A stretch of DNA of 64,000 bases. It comes from Agapanthus africanus. Taxonomy: Eukaryota; Streptophyta; Magnoliopsida; Asparagales; Amaryllidaceae. Below, piece by piece: positions 34,667 to 48,360 of the stretch. The translations under genes were made by a program, and so were the position numbers. Below the pieces are notes generated by a model. The model was not told where the DNA came from, ran no database searches, and saw nothing but the letters and a program-made list of their open reading frames with translations. Location: NCBI GenBank assembly GCA_030015575.1, contig CM057338.1, positions 306,717,827 through 306,781,826 of the forward strand. The letters are read 5' to 3'. The number at the start of each line of letters is the position of its first letter. Position 1 is the stretch's first letter.

Positions 34667-36556
34667 TTAGGGACTTAGTTTGTTGGCCCTCAACCTATGT
34701 GGAAAAGGAACTTTATCAATAAGGGTTGGGTCCAACTTTTGAGGAGAAGTTTGTGGGAATAGAATAGATCCCAAAATTGGATTTGGGATGGTCATAGATG
34801 ATAATTCCTTCAAGGAAGTGGGATGAGAGTTCGAGCATGGTGGAAAATGGAGAATTGGCTCGGAAGAAGATGTTGGATTAGACGAAATAGGAGTAGAAGT
34901 AGTAGCCGGGGTTTCATCCATATTATCGACTTTAACTTGTTTACCAATATTGTTATTCAGCACTCTTCCCGATCTCAACGTAGTTATAGCACTCACATTA
35001 TGATTTTGAAGGATGATATTCACGTTTTATGAGTGGCCGGGATTTGGTAGAGGTTGAGATGGAAGTCTCCATTTCTCTCTCTCGCTCATCGCGGCATTTA
35101 ACTGGGCAAATTGTGCTTCTATCAATTTTATGCTTTCACTGTGGGAAACAGTGTGTTGCACTAATGTTTGGATAGAAGACGTTAAATTAGCCCTCGTTTG
35201 CATGGATTATTTAATGAACGTTTCTAAGTTACGTTCGAGCGTAAAGGTTTTATCGATACCGGCCGTTGAAATATTATTATAAGGATCAAAATTGTTGGCC
35301 GGGTTTTGAAAAGATTGTGGTTGAAAGGGGTGCTGACTTTGTTGTGGTGGCTGCTGTTGTTGTGGGGGAAGCTTTTGATAGTTGCTTGGGAACCGGTTTT
35401 GATTTTGATTTTGGTTTTGGTTCCAAGCGAAATTAGGATGATTTCTCCATCCCTGATTATATGTGGAGGAATAGGGATCGTTTCTAGGTCGTTGCTGAAA
35501 AGCAGCATTAGTATGTTCTTGACCTTGAAACGGAGGATTCAAAGGGCATTCCTCCGTTAAATGTGATGGGTCAGAACAGCAACCACACACGGTTTTAGGG
35601 AACATAACTTGGTTTAGGGAAGCAGATGAGATTTTTTTTTTGATAGCGTTGAGTTTCTTTTGCATCGTGGCCATTTCGGTTTTTACTGCGATGGAAACAT
35701 TGAGCTGATGAATACCTGCCCTAAATGAAGATGAAGTTGGTCTAACGCTTTCCCACTGTAAGGTTTGTTCGGTGAGATCTTCTAGGAATTGCCAAGTTTC
35801 ACCATCGTCTTTAGACATGAAATGGTATTGACAAATGGTTTCAAGCATTTGTTTAATGGCAGGATTAGCACCCTCATTTATAATTCGGCAAAGTTGCCAT
35901 CTTTCAATTCCGTGATGGGGGCATTATAGAAGAAGATCCTTAAACCGCTCAAAGCATTTCCAGAATGGTTCGTTGGAAAGTTGGGTAAACTAGTTAATCT
36001 CGCTTCGAACACGGGCAGTTTTGTGATTGGGATAAAATTTCTTAAGGGATGCTATAACGACTTCATCCCATTTGGCGATAAAATGCGCGGCGGTGCTATA
36101 AAGCCATTTTTCTGGTAGATCGTATAAGGTAAAAGGGAGAAAACGTAATCGCATAGCATCCCCTGAAAGTTGGGTTGTGCCCATCATTGCACATATGTTC
36201 TCGAATTTGGTTATGAAAACGTATGCGTCTTCGGATTCAAGCCCGTGAAATTTGGGCAACAAGTTGATGAAGTGGGGTTTAATTTCGAAATTATCCCTAT
36301 TGGTCGGTGGAAAAGATAGGCAAGTAGGAAGGGGTCCACGTACAGGGTAACATCTTTCTTGAAGAGAGATGCGCGGTGGATTCTGCACACCTACGAGTGG
36401 TGGTAGGGTGGTATCGTGAAATCTCGATGGAGATCCATCCATTTCAAGAGATGTGTTGGGTAGAGGGGAAATAGAAGATAAAGAAGTACCGACTTCAGAG
36501 TCGATAGTAAAGACATGGACAAGACGGGCACTAGAATCCCGTGTCCAGACGATCAT
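34667..36556 (-). mobile_element. Athila-type gag
   Basis: The 188-residue piece 35990-36556 has the Athila gag core: FEIKPHFINLLPKFHGLESED, then FENICAMMGTTQLSGDAMRLRFLPFTLYDLPEKWLY and WDEVVIASLKKFYPNHKTARVR. The 213-residue piece 35207-35848 continues with a CX2CX4HX4C zinc knuckle (CGCCSDPSHLTEEC) and a Gln/Asn/Pro-rich tail. The piece 34667-35023 is a Ser/Pro-rich linker toward the protease. Fossil; broken. Confidence 0.88.
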
Positions 36557-37520
36557 GCACTAAGCGGGTTTAGCGCACGTGGCAGTATGTGAGAACGATT
36601 TTTTTAAAAGGTTTGTTTTTGAAAAAGTGTCGGACTTAAGGCTTGACTCAACAAATCACAAACATGCACAATCAAACCCTAGAAGTAGGGTCACTTAGGT
36701 CAAGTCACTAGACCGCTTCTAGACTTCCAAAGAACAAGTCGCAGAATCAATCCTCTACCACCTCTTTATTGCTCTTGTGGCCAGATAAGTGCCAGGTAAG
36801 TGGGAGGTATCCGCTATACGAATCACTGAAAATAGCATGCCTAATTAAATAACCACTTTTCTTAGTCACACTTGCCTAGATACCACAAGAGAGATACGAA
36901 TAAGCAATAGATTACCCACGACCCTACTCTGTCCTAATTGAACGCGACGGTCCTTAGAGCCTTGGTCTAGATATTTTTTAATTAATGTAGGGTGAAAGTA
37001 TGCTCGTTTTGTGATTTGTAGGGCCTATGAAGGGTGATGAAATTTCCACCTAATCTGAATTTGGGTTATTGCCCCTTAATGTCCGGTTAAGATATGCACA
37101 AACAAACCAATATCAAAACACGAAAAAAGATTTTTGTGCGGCGCTTTTTGCAAAGAATCCTGCAGTCAAAATCAGATTATTGGAGTTTTAGAGGAGAAAG
37201 AAAGATATGAAGAAATTACCTGAGGATTTTGGGGGCCCAACTCCATCAGAGAGCCGCGGTTCCGCCGCCAATAGCTCACTTATGCCGCGGTTCCGCCGCA
37301 CAATGGAGTCATCTCCTGTTGAGTTTTCTTCAGGGCACTCCTATGCTCCTCTGGGCTTCGTCGAAATTTTCTAACTCTCTGTTGGTTTGCTCCAGTTATT
37401 CCAGATTTCCTTGCAAAACTCGCACAATAATCGTTAAATACACAAGATGCGGTTTTGATTTTTTTTATGGTTGCCGGATTTAATAAGAATTCAAGCCGAA
37501 TAGTAAAAAAATTACAGTCG

Positions 37521-37540
37521 TGTCCCCGGCAACGGCACCA
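37521..37540 (-). other. Primer binding site of the Athila-like element
   Basis: On the minus strand, TGGTGCCGTTGCCGGGGACA begins two bases after the 5' LTR end. This is the Athila-type PBS and matches the class used by the element at 17768-25267. Confidence 0.88.
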
Positions 37541-37542
37541 TT

Positions 37543-39059
37543 TGATTGATCTATTTTAAAGTGTGTTCGTAAAGTAATCGCAATCAGGACGGTGTCGCTA
37601 GTAGCTAGCCGCGATAAGTACGGGTCGTCCACAGGGAAACGTGAACATTTTTCTTGCTTTATACGAGTTGATTGAAAGATGGGTTGATTGGTTGTAGATC
37701 TATTTTAATACGGATGTAGATTTTATAAAGAAGAGACTTATATGGTTCATATGACTTAGTTGTAATGGATGACTAATTAAAAATGACTCATTTTATCTTT
37801 TAATAGTTTAAAACTAGATCGATAGTGATGAATGTGGATTAGGGTTCTTTTGGAAGAAACTAGGGTTTCCCCACTCTTAACCCTTGTCCTTGCATTGATC
37901 TCTATTAATGTCTAGCCTTTACCAAAACAAGTGTTGAACAGATCTCGAATCGTGGTCATGAATAGCAATAGATTGGTAGCGCGCCCGATTAGGATCTTAA
38001 TATTTATTTTACTAAAATTTATAGACTTTAAAATATATAAAAGAAGTTAAATGATTTTATCATCTATTGATCTACCCTAGACTATGAACTCTAGCAAACT
38101 AGGAATTACTCGCTCATGGTTTGAGATAGAAGAAATGATAGAGAAGAAAATGTGGTTAAGATACAGAAATAAAATGCAGAAAGTAAATGCGAAAAGACTA
38201 ATAAAAAGACCATCTTTATTAATCAACTATTGTATACAACTCTCCGTACAAAGTAGATTACAAAGAACCCCAGTTTTAGCTCTCTCTCTCTCTCTCTTGT
38301 TAGAGGTAGATGACTAGCTGATGATCACCTGGATGCGTGGGTCGCTTTGGACCTCTTGATCTCTTTAGTTGGATGATCTTTTATGTGAAGCTCTCAGTCT
38401 CTTATATAGTCACCATAGACAGAAACCCTAGATGCCATATAATAATATATACTGCTAAAATCCTACCCATAAAATCATAAATCCTACGGCCATCAAGAGG
38501 CCGCGGATCCACCGCGAATATGATAGTTTGGCCGTCCAACCGCGGCGACATGGTGGGATCAGGACTTAGGATTTCTTCTTCTGTTTGGTGTTGACATGTG
38601 GAGATCCTCTAGATATCTGGATTTTGAGAATCTAACTCTGAGTCTCTGCCATTGCTAGATCTTATGATTTGCTTCAATATTTCGGCAGATTTGATTCTGA
38701 CATCTCGGATCTCTTGATCTTCAGACCTGAGCTAATATCTGCACAATATCTCAAGTCATAGTGTTAGTAGTATTTGCTATTATTTTGAGTTATTATCCTA
38801 ACCATTTTGTATGATTTAAATCTTAAGAATATTGATTAGAAATATTTGATATGATATGCATATTTTAATTACAATATTTCATTTAAATATTATATGCATG
38901 TATTTTCCCTCATTATGTTAATTATAATGTAGAAACATATGATAATATTATTTTTACAAATAAACCCTCATATGTTCTATATTTACAATAAACACCTTTT
39001 ATAACTTAACAATAGTGGGGAAAATAATCATTCAAATGTGCAATATTTCAGACTAATCA
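37543..39059 (-). mobile_element. 5' LTR of the Athila-like element
   Basis: 1517 bp and collinear with 30605-32102, with the same TGATTAGTC...ATCAATCA ends and internal CT-repeat block (38281-38300). Confidence 0.9.
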
Positions 39060-39064
39060 TGTTA

Positions 39065-40830
39065 CCGTAGATCCTGTACATTTTCATACCGCTGGAGTGT
39101 ATAGAATAAGGAGAGCTGTGAGCTTCTTTCATCAACTCTTCTCGAACAGGTCCGACTGGTATGCATAAACGGCTCCAATACCGCAAGAATCCAACTTCGT
39201 GGATGATGAAATCAGTTTGAAGACCACTTTCTATTTGTTCTCGGATCTTTTATAGCTTGGCATCATTTGCTTGAGCTGCCTTGATCTGACTGACAAGAAT
39301 GGACTTGACATGTAAGTTCATCAAAGATGAAGCGTTACCTGGCACAACCACTTCAATCCCCAATCCATGTAGTTCTTGCTGTAGCTTCCACTGAGCGGTG
39401 AGGTTCATTGCTAATGGCTGGTGACTAAGTGCATCAGGAACTTCGTTCACCTTCCCATGATGATACTTTAGGTTGATGTCGAAGTTCGCTATGAGTTCTA
39501 GCCATCTTCTTTACCGCATGTTGAGTTCCTTCTGAGTAAATACATACTTCAGACTTTTGTGGTCAGTGTATATATCTACTCGATCTCCCAATAAATAGTG
39601 ACGCCAAATCTTAAGGGCGAAGATGACGGCTGCCAATTCTAAATCATGTGTTAGATAGTTGCGTCCATGAACTTTTAACTGCCTTGATGCAAAACCCACA
39701 ACTTTTCCATGCTGATGTAAAACACATCATAACCCTTTACCGGATGCATCACAATGCACATCGAATCCGCCAGATTGATCCGGTATTACAAGAATAGGAG
39801 CAGAGGTTAATCTCGACTTGAGTTCTACAAAAGCCTTCTCACATGCTTTTGACCACACGAATGCTTTGTCTTTACGTGTGAGCTTGGTCAGGGGTGCTGC
39901 GATCTTTGAGAATCATTCGATAAAGCGTCGGTAGTATCCTGCTAAGCCCAAGAAGCTTCTTATATCTTTCACCATCTTTTGTGCTGGTCACTCACTGACA
40001 GCTGACACCTTAGCTGGATCCACCGAGATTCCTTCACCTGAAACAATATGTCCGAGAAATCCGACTTGATCTAGCCAAAATTCACACTTGTTGTACTTGG
40101 CGTAAAGCTGGTGTTGTCGTAATGTCTCCATGACAATGTGTAAGTGTTCGACATGTTCTTTCCGATTCTTTGAATACACCAGGATGTCATCGATGAAGAT
40201 AACAACAAAACTGTCTAAGTACTATTAGAAAACTTGGTTCATCAGGCTCATAAAGTGACAGGTGTATTGGTCACTCCAAATGGCATTATTAGATATTTAT
40301 AATGGCCGTAACGAGTCCTAAATGCCGTTTTCGGAATGTCGGACTCTTTGACCTTCACCTGATGGTAATCCGAACGAAGATCTAGCTTTGAAAAGACATA
40401 AGATCCACTTAACTGATCGAAAAGGTCATCGATGCACGGTAGTGGATACTTGTTCTTAATTGTCACATCGTTCAAAGCTCGATAATCTACACATATCCTG
40501 TAGGAACCTTCCTTCTTCTTCACTAGCAACACCAGAGATCCCCAACTTGAAGTGCTGCGCCGAATCCAACTTTTCTTCTGTAGTTCATCCAACTGAATAC
40601 GGGTCTCCTTTAATCCCTCCGGACTTAATCGGTATAGAGCTTTGATTACAGGTTGTGCACCAGGTTGTAAATCAATACTAAATTCAAGAGCTCGATCGGG
40701 AGGCAAATCTGATATGTCTTCAGGGAACACATTCTCGAACTCTCGAACTACCTCAGGTTTTTCTTCTTCAGCTGGTAGAGAGAACACTTCTGCATTCTTC
40801 GGTTTAGCATGGTAGCTTCCTGGATCCAAG
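39065..40830 (-). mobile_element. Chromovirus reverse transcriptase and RNase H
   Basis: The piece 40248-40829 carries a gypsy RT ([20 protein letters not shown], then [35 protein letters not shown] and [12 protein letters not shown]). The piece 39988-40179 continues ([40 protein letters not shown]). The piece 39511-39699 is RNase H ([31 protein letters not shown]). Order and strand fit the chromovirus; the left edge is the Athila-like insertion. Broken, with several breaks. Confidence 0.9.
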
Positions 40831-40922
40831 GTTCTGTCTCCACTTTTGAAATAGAAGACTGGGTGATCTGGTATCTCAAATACTACTCTCCTTTGACGGC
40901 AGTCAATGGTATCATAAAATAC

Positions 40923-42552
40923 TCACAGCCAATCCATTCCCAACACAACATCGAAATTTGGTATGTCCAGTACTTTGAAATTTGCATAGAATTCTTGACC
41001 GCAAATTACAACTGGGCACTGATCATATCCCAAAGTTGCCCTCAAGACTCCATTCCCGGAACTGACATTCCAACTTGAAATGAGTAGCTTCACAGGAATC
41101 GCGTGCGTTCTCACGAATCGTTGTGACATGAAGTAGTGTGAAGCTCCAGTGTCGAAAAGTGCGAGTGCAGGAAAGGTGGCTACTAGTATAGTACCTAAGT
41201 TGTGTGAGGTTGTGTTTAGATATAGAGAAAGTATAACGATGCATAAGAATTGAAAAGTTGAAAGGATAGGAGAATTTACCGGTGATGACTTGTCCTGTGG
41301 CTTCGGCCTCCTTGACCTTCATTGTAAAAGCATGCCGTCTCGGTACATTCCTCCTCGCCGGAGGCACATTTTTTTGCCCTTGTGGCGCGTTTCTCTGTGC
41401 CTGATGGAATTGACGCTGAGGCTGTGCAGGTGGTCCTCATGGAGCTGGTGCAGGAAGAGCTAAGTAGGGTGTAGATACCTGAATGGCTGGCCTATGTGGA
41501 GTTGGAATTGCGGGTCTGGGTGCTGGTGCTGTGTTACTATGATATAGGAATACTCCTATAGCGTGAGTAGATGCGCCACAAATCAAACACATGCCATTTG
41601 CACACCTGCAGTCCTTCGCCAAGTGTCCAGTTCTCTTGCAGTAGAAACAGAAATCTGGACTGGACCGGTCAAATGATCCTCCTGGCCTCTTGTGTGCAAA
41701 ATTCGGCCTAGAAGAGGCTCCTCCTGTCGTCTGGGTAGCAGGGCGTTTGATTCCGACTGCTTAAGGCTTACCCTTCTTCTTGACCACAGCTTCATAAGGC
41801 ATGCTGCCTTCAGTAGGAGTTCATGAGTTGGATAGTCGCCTGTGGCTAAAGCCGCCTGAATCTTCGGGTCTAAGCCCTGTTGGAATCGTCTAGCCCGAAT
41901 CTCATCGGTCTGGATCAAGTGTGTCGCGAACCTGATAAGATGTTGATGTCAGGATAGTGATGTGTTTTATGGAATAGAATTTGATATGAATTCTTTACCT
42001 GCTAAGCATGATGAATTCGGCATCATATTCATCCACTGATTTTACCCATATAGAGCCTTGATGCAGGTGGATGAACTGTTGTTCCATCTCAAAACGAGCA
42101 GTCTCGGGAAAAAACTTCACATCGACCAGATCGCAGAACGTCTTCCACTCTATTGGTTGTGTGAGATGGCTTTTCTCGGCTTTCCACCAAACTCTTGTAT
42201 TGTCGGTGAGCTGGAGCTTGGCCAAACGAACCCAAGCTAGGTCTGGTACTTGCGCTGCTGCAAGGTCGTCCTAGATACTTTGGGCCCATTCTTCAGCCTC
42301 AAGAGAGCTCTCTTTCCCTGAAAAGTTTCTTGGATACAACGCATGAAATTGCTTTACTCCAGGTGCTTCGACTTCAGGGCGGTTCATGACAATAGCAGTC
42401 TGCTGCTGCTGGCCCTCCAGAAGACTTTTGATGGATTCTAGAAGCACCATCTGTTCATTGATCGGAGCAGTAACGGTAGGGAGAGGTGGTAAAGTAGGTG
42501 GTAGTGTGTTGCCATTGACGTTGGTGCTGGTGTTGTTGGGAGAATCCATCAC
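40923..42552 (-). mobile_element. Chromovirus gag and protease
   Basis: The piece 42271-42552 starts gag (Asn/Thr-rich N-terminus, then EEWAQSI). The 41995-42289 pieces hold the retrotransposon gag core (LTDNTRVWWKAEKSHL, then FPETARFEMEQQFIHLHQGS). The 41437-41918 pieces include the C-terminal gag core (RRFQQGLDPKIQAALA) and a cysteine-rich zinc knuckle. The 40923-41129 piece is the protease flank ending in NFDVVLGMDWL, typical of Del/Tekay. Broken. Confidence 0.85.
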
Positions 42553-42693
42553 CTTGATAGAAAAGAAAAGGTTAGGATAGATTCAAGAAGTTTGAAAATG
42601 CAAGAAATGTATAGTTGCTGATTCTTTTAATTCTTGTGGTATATTGCTTAAGATTTCATGCAGAACTGACCTGCATAGGCCACCAACAAAACC

Positions 42694-44899
42694 TGTCACG
42701 CCCCGCTTCCCAGTAGACAGAAATTGTGACATGGTAAACCCGCAACGTATTACTATGAAAATACGTTAAGTGTAATTAAGCAATATAATAATAAGAAAGA
42801 ATGACAGGAGTAATAAAATGAAACAGCAACTTTATTTACATTCAACTTTACATACAACTGTCTGAAAATAAAAGATACAATAATAATGAAAATGCCTAAA
42901 CAATGGCATAATAAAAGTAAGTATAGGTAGTAAGAAACTAGTAATCTGGCTGAGTAGCAAACTGGTCCAAGTCCTCCTGGATCGGCTCTATGTCCTCAGA
43001 GTCCGGTCCTCCTGACGAATATTCCAAAGAAAGAAAACAGAGAGGAATGTCGTCAGCGAACTAGCGCTCGGTAAGTCCCAAAAGAAGTAAGAGAAGATAG
43101 TATATAATGTGAAAAGAAACCAAATGAATAATGGACAGGTAAAGTTGTATATGATCATTCACAGGAATAAGATAGTTATTCTAACGTGATTATTTGTAGT
43201 TTGATAAAGAAGGTATTCATGTATACGAGAGAAGTCCATCTTACCCCGTGGACTGTGGTAACATGTAGTAAAAGGTCCCGTCATAACCTATGGGACAACG
43301 GCACGTGAATTCATATAGGTGTCTTTTAAAGTGACCTTTCATGCTACGATATACGTTCCGTACCAATCTACCCCTTTATCCCCGTATATTGTATTGTATA
43401 GATTAAGATTACGGGTCTTGGCCAAATCCATGGATATAAAATATATAGGTTCATGTTTAAGATATAATCATGTGTTCAGGTATTCATGTCAAGTTCATGT
43501 CAAGTTATAACCATGGTTCGGTCAAGTCGAGTCAAGTATTCAAGTTTGAGTTTGATATTTGAATTCATGTGTTCAAGTTCATAATCAAGTATTCAAATTC
43601 GTGTTTGATTTTGGATTATGGTTTGAGTTTGGATTCAGGTTGGAGTCAGAATCTTATGAAAGGATTTAGTTCTTGAATTCTTAAGTTCGGAAGTAATCGG
43701 CAACTGCTGCACAAGAACGACAGGATTTGTGTATTTTTCCAAGACAATTGCCATTGATAACTCCGTTAAGTTTGTCTAACCTGAATAGGAAAGCACTCAC
43801 TTTCATGCCCCGCTTCCCAGTAGACGGAAACGGTGACGTGGTAAGCCCGCAACGTATTACTATGAAAATACGTTAAGCGTAATTATGCAATATAACAATA
43901 AGTAAGAATGACAAGAGTAATAAAATGAAACAGCAAATTTATTTACATTCAACTTTACATATAACTGTCTGGAAATAAAAGATACAATAATAATACAAAT
44001 GCCTAAACAATGGCATAATGAAAGAAAGTACAGATAGTAAGAAGCTAGCGGTCTGGCTGTGTAGCAAAATGGTCGAAGTTCTTCTGGCTCGGCTCTATAT
44101 CCTCAGGGTCCTGTCCTCCTGACGAACATTTCAAAGAAAGAAAACAGAAAGAAATGTCGTCAGCAAACTAGCGCTTGGAAGTCCTAAAAGAAGTAAGAAA
44201 AGATAGTATATAATGTGGAAAAAAAACCAAATGAATAGTGTACAGGTAAACTTGTATATGATCATTCCAGGTATAAGATAGTTATTCTAACGTGGTTATT
44301 TGTAGTTTGATAAAAAAGTTATTCATATATACGAGAGGAGTCCATCTTACCCTGTGGACTATGCTAACATATAGTATAAGGCCCCGTCATAACCCACGGG
44401 ACAACGACACGTAAATTCATGAAGGTGTCTTTTAAAATGACCTCTCATGCTACAATATACGTTCCGTACCAATCTACCCCTTTATACCCGTGTATTGTAT
44501 TGTATAGATTAAGATTACAGGTCTTGGCCGAATCCATGGATATAAAATGTACAGTTCATGTTCAAGATGTAATCATGTGTTCAGGTATTCATATCAAGTT
44601 ATAACTATGGTTCGGTCAAGTCAAGTCAAGTAATTCAAGTTTGAGTTTAATATTTAAATTCGAGTGTTCAAGTTCATGATCAAGTATTCAAGTTCGTGTT
44701 TGATTTTGGATTCTAGTTTGAGTTTGGATTCACGTTGGAGTCAGAATCTTATGAAAAGATTTAGTTCTTGAATTCTTAAGTTCGGGAGCAATCGGCAATT
44801 GCTGCACATGGACGACAGAATTTGTGTCTTTTTCCAAGACAATTACCATTGATAACTCCGTTAAATTTGTCTAACCTGAATAGACAAGCACTCACTTTC
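42694..44899 (-). repeat. 1.1-kb tandem duplication in the chromovirus 5' LTR
   Basis: Units 42694-43802 and 43803-44899 both start at a CACGCCCCGC/CATGCCCCGC segment and end at GCACTCACTTT, mirroring the 3' LTR. Confidence 0.92.
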
Positions 44900-46984
44900 T
44901 TCGGCTCCCCCGGGATCAAAAGAAATGGTACCGCTTAAATCTATATTAATGTAGAGTTCTTAAATATTTATTATTGTTATTTACATTATATTTACATTGT
45001 TTGTATCTCTCGAGGGTGTTTTATAAAAAATACTTTAATATTGTTTAAAAATAATCTTGAGGGTGATTTATGATATTTAGTGTTTTTATGAACTTGTATT
45101 TTAATTTAGATGGTGTTTTAGTGATAAAACCTAGTTTTTAAAAGTTTATAGTATTTTTATGAAAACCGATTCTTTTAGAAACTTGATGGTATTTTTCATT
45201 TAACGTTAACCTTTCATTTGAAAATATAATTTTCATAATTTTTTTTATTGAAAATATGGTTTTATAATTACATATAATTTTCCAAAATTTAGTTTTGTTT
45301 AGAAAAATTTGTATTTCTTAAAATCCGTATTTTTTTATTTTCTTTCGAGACTGAATACTCCGTGAGGAGTTCTGTATCTCGCTCTACTATTCCAAAGATG
45401 TGCGATAGTCTGCACCATCCATTAGTGGGTCTCTTAGCGAGGGCTGTAAAAGCACAATTGCTAAAGATAAAAAAATATCGATTAAAAGAAACCCTTTTTG
45501 TAAAAATATGGTATTTTAATGTATAACCTATTCTTTGAATTAACCATACATCTAGAATATCGTGCTATGAATCCGTGTGCGTGTGGGATAGTTTGTTACC
45601 CCGTGAATTTTCCTAAGGTATTTATGTTAATTAAGGGTTATGTTCATGGTATTTTAGTGAAAAAAATCGTTATATGAGTATTCATATGGAAATTTTCATT
45701 ACGCTAAAAAGCTAAATGATATGAATAAGGTTAAGAGTAGTTTTATAGTATTGTTGTGATTTATTTTGCTTACCAAGTGGGTAAAAATGGTTGAAAAGAA
45801 AGTAATATCGGATCTAACTCCACTTTATCGATATATTTTAAGAATGCAATTTTAGTTGAAAAGAATGAGAGGGGGAAGAGACTTACGGTTTTATAACGTC
45901 GAGAAAAGAGTAAGGAAAAGAGAGGGGCTCCGTGGCATCGCGGTGGCTCCGGAAACAACTCTGATCTTCAACGTAAGAAGCTCGATCGTTAACTCCTTTT
46001 TGACTAGTCTTAACTCCACTTGTACTTAGAGAGTTTTGAGGATTTTGACAGAATTTCAGAATAGAAGAGAGCTAGAGAAGTGGTGTGATATTTATAGTAA
46101 TGAATTTAGGGTTTGGAAATTAAAAATTGGATTAAAGAAATTAAAATGGGTGTTAAATGGTGAATTGAATACTCTCTGTTTAATTGCAGGGAAATCAAAC
46201 AGTACAGGAGACTTGAGAGAAGTTGAAACGGTGTGTGTGCAAAGCACGGAGTGATTTGGACCAGATTAGACCGTCGGTAGCGGCCAATATGGGAAACGAG
46301 CGGTCGAGATTTGATGGTTTGCTTCGAGATTCGTGCCGCGTGGTGAAATCAGTGTTTACACCTCATTGCGCCTGTTTAATTTTTCTGAAACTTTTCGTTT
46401 CTCCGTGAATTGCACATGCAACTCTTAGGTGTTCCCCTCCGAACACCAGAGACGCGACCGCGTAGGTCCGTCTTGCCTGAAATTCAGGACAGATGCTAAT
46501 TGGTGCTATCCGTCCACCTCTCCGAAGATGCCAAGTTGATTTATGGCATCATGTATCGAAGGTTTAAATGAATGCGGCTGATATAGCAGACTTCGTCAGA
46601 TTCCCCCTCATCTGAGGGGTTTTTGATTGTGGGGACGCTCTTCCCTGCAGGTGCAAGCCCCTGCAGTTAATTACGCTACCGCATCGCGACAACAACTTTC
46701 TCCTTCTCCAGATGGTCACTTCGTGTCGTGGGTGTTTGTTTTGTTTGTGGTTGCCCATGGATTGTATACGGAGACTAAGTTATGTTGTCGCCCGTAGGGT
46801 ATGGACTAGCTCAAATCCGTACCTTTCTTAGATTTGGGTTTGGGGTTAGGTTTAAGGATACGTTAGCCTCATTTGAGACTAAGATCAACTTAAACGTTTG
46901 TTAAGGATACGTTAGTCTAATTTTAGACTAAAATCAACTTAACGGGATCGTTTAGATCCGACAAGAGAGCAATTGGGCTCTGTT

Positions 46985-47550
46985 GTTTAGTTTAGTGACA
47001 TTACGGTCAGTAATTAGTTTAAGGACATTACGGTCCATTATTAGTTTAGGGACATCTCGGTCCAATGTTAGTTTAAAGACATCGCGGTTGAGGTTAAGGA
47101 CATTATAGTCCATGAGTTTAAGGACCCCACAGTCCGATGTTAGTTTAAAGACATCACGGTCGAGGTTAAGGACATCATAGTCCATGAGTTTAAAGATCCC
47201 ATAGTCCGATGTTAGTTTTAAGACGTCACGGTCGAGGTTAAGGACATCATAGTCCGATGTTAGTTTTAAGACGTCACGGTCGAGGTTAAGGACATCATAG
47301 TCCGTGAGTTTAAGGACCTCACAGTCCGATGTTAGTTTAAAGACATCACGGTCGAGGTTAAGGACATCATAGTCCGTGAGTTTAAGGACCTCACAGTCCG
47401 ATGTTAGTTTAAAGACATCACGGTCGAGGTTAAGGACATCATAGTCCGTGGATTTAAGGACTCCACAGTCTGGTGTTAGTTTAAAGACATCACGGTCGAG
47501 GTTAAGGACATCATAGTCCGTGGATTTAAGGACCCCACAGTCCGTGAAAT
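46985..47550. repeat. Minisatellite, 24-bp monomer in a 72-bp higher-order unit
   Basis: Tandem 24-bp monomers of the type TTTAAGGACATCACGGTC plus 6 bp, arranged as a three-monomer higher-order unit of 72 bp (variants with CACGGTCGAGG, CATAGTCCGTGAG, CACAGTCCGATG). The distal units (47180-47540) are most uniform; the proximal ones are more diverged. Several monomers hold a GGAC...GTCC mini-stem. Confidence 0.9.
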
Positions 47551-47929
47551 GTATGGTTGTCGGGACCCGTCACCTCTTTGAAGACGTTGAGGAATTACAA
47601 CGACAAATATTAAAGGAGTGAAGAGATGTACCCTTGAACCAAGGTGGATTAAATGATCTGTAGCCCGGTTTGGAACTAAGACCAATTAATTATATTATGA
47701 GCACAATAGCTCAGTTAAGTCTGAATTGAGGACTTATGGCCAATTTGGGCTAAGTCCAATCAAGTTAAAATGTTTAACATTCGTTTTGTGCTGTTAAGCA
47801 TTTATTTGGGCTTGGCCCTTTTAACAATGCGGAGCATTGATTTAAATTCTGACAATGTTTGTCTTTTATTGAATGGTAAGCATTCATCATAGCTCTGGAG
47901 CTTATCCAAAGAACAATTTATGTTCTGCC

Positions 47930-48345
47930 CAAGCGCACATAAAAGTATATAGCGCGCTTGGCACTAGCGTCAGTCGATGAACGCAGTGCGCTATGGTTAA
48001 AGCGCTAATGCGCTTGGCGCTTTGCGCCAGATGTTAAGCGCTGATGCATTGAGCGCTTTGCGCTAAGTGAAGAGCGCAGATGCGCTTAGCGCTTTACGCT
48101 AAATGAAGAGTGCTGATGCGCTATAATTGAAGCGTTAAGGCGCTTGGTGCTGGTGCCATATAATGAGCGAGAAGCGCTTTTAGTAATGCAGCGCACACGT
48201 GAGGAGCACGTGTGCGCTTAGCGCTGAGCGCTAGCCAATGAGCGCAGTGCGCTGTTGTTTGAAGTGCTATGGCACTGCAGCGCTTTGCGCTAGATGAAGA
48301 GCACTAAGGCACTTTTAAATTAGGAGCGCTAAGGTTCTTTTTAGG
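47930..48345. repeat. AGCGCT/GCGCTA-rich array, first block
   Basis: Dense self-complementary AGCGCT and GCGCTT/AAGCGC motifs about every 15-25 bp (for example GCGCTTAGCGCT and AAGCGCTAATGCGCTTGGCG), making many overlapping potential hairpins. A second block of the same motif lies at 49165-49350. Confidence 0.85.
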
Positions 48346-48360
48346 TTAACTTTGCGCTCT

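Larger units (their letters stand above)
30605..39059 (-). mobile_element. Athila-like gag-protease element, nested in the chromovirus
   Basis: An 8.46-kb minus-strand LTR element: 5' LTR 37543-39059, PBS 37521-37540, gag 35207-36556, protease 33964-34386, a terminal ORF 33414-33878, a non-coding 3' region and 3' LTR 30605-32102. Flanks TGTTG (30600-30604) and TGTTA (39060-39064) approximate a target duplication. No RT, RNase H or integrase is recognisable, so it is non-autonomous. LTR identity is about 95% by eye. It looks broken, with a few breaks. Confidence 0.9.

Noticed and set aside
46952-47185. Octapeptide-repeat protein (LDRDVFKL-type)
   Set aside because: It is the translation of a 24-bp minisatellite in a non-coding LTR; periodicity, not selection, explains the open frame.
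46985-47550. CRISPR-like regular repeats
   Set aside because: Contiguous minisatellite monomers without unique spacers, in a plant genome.
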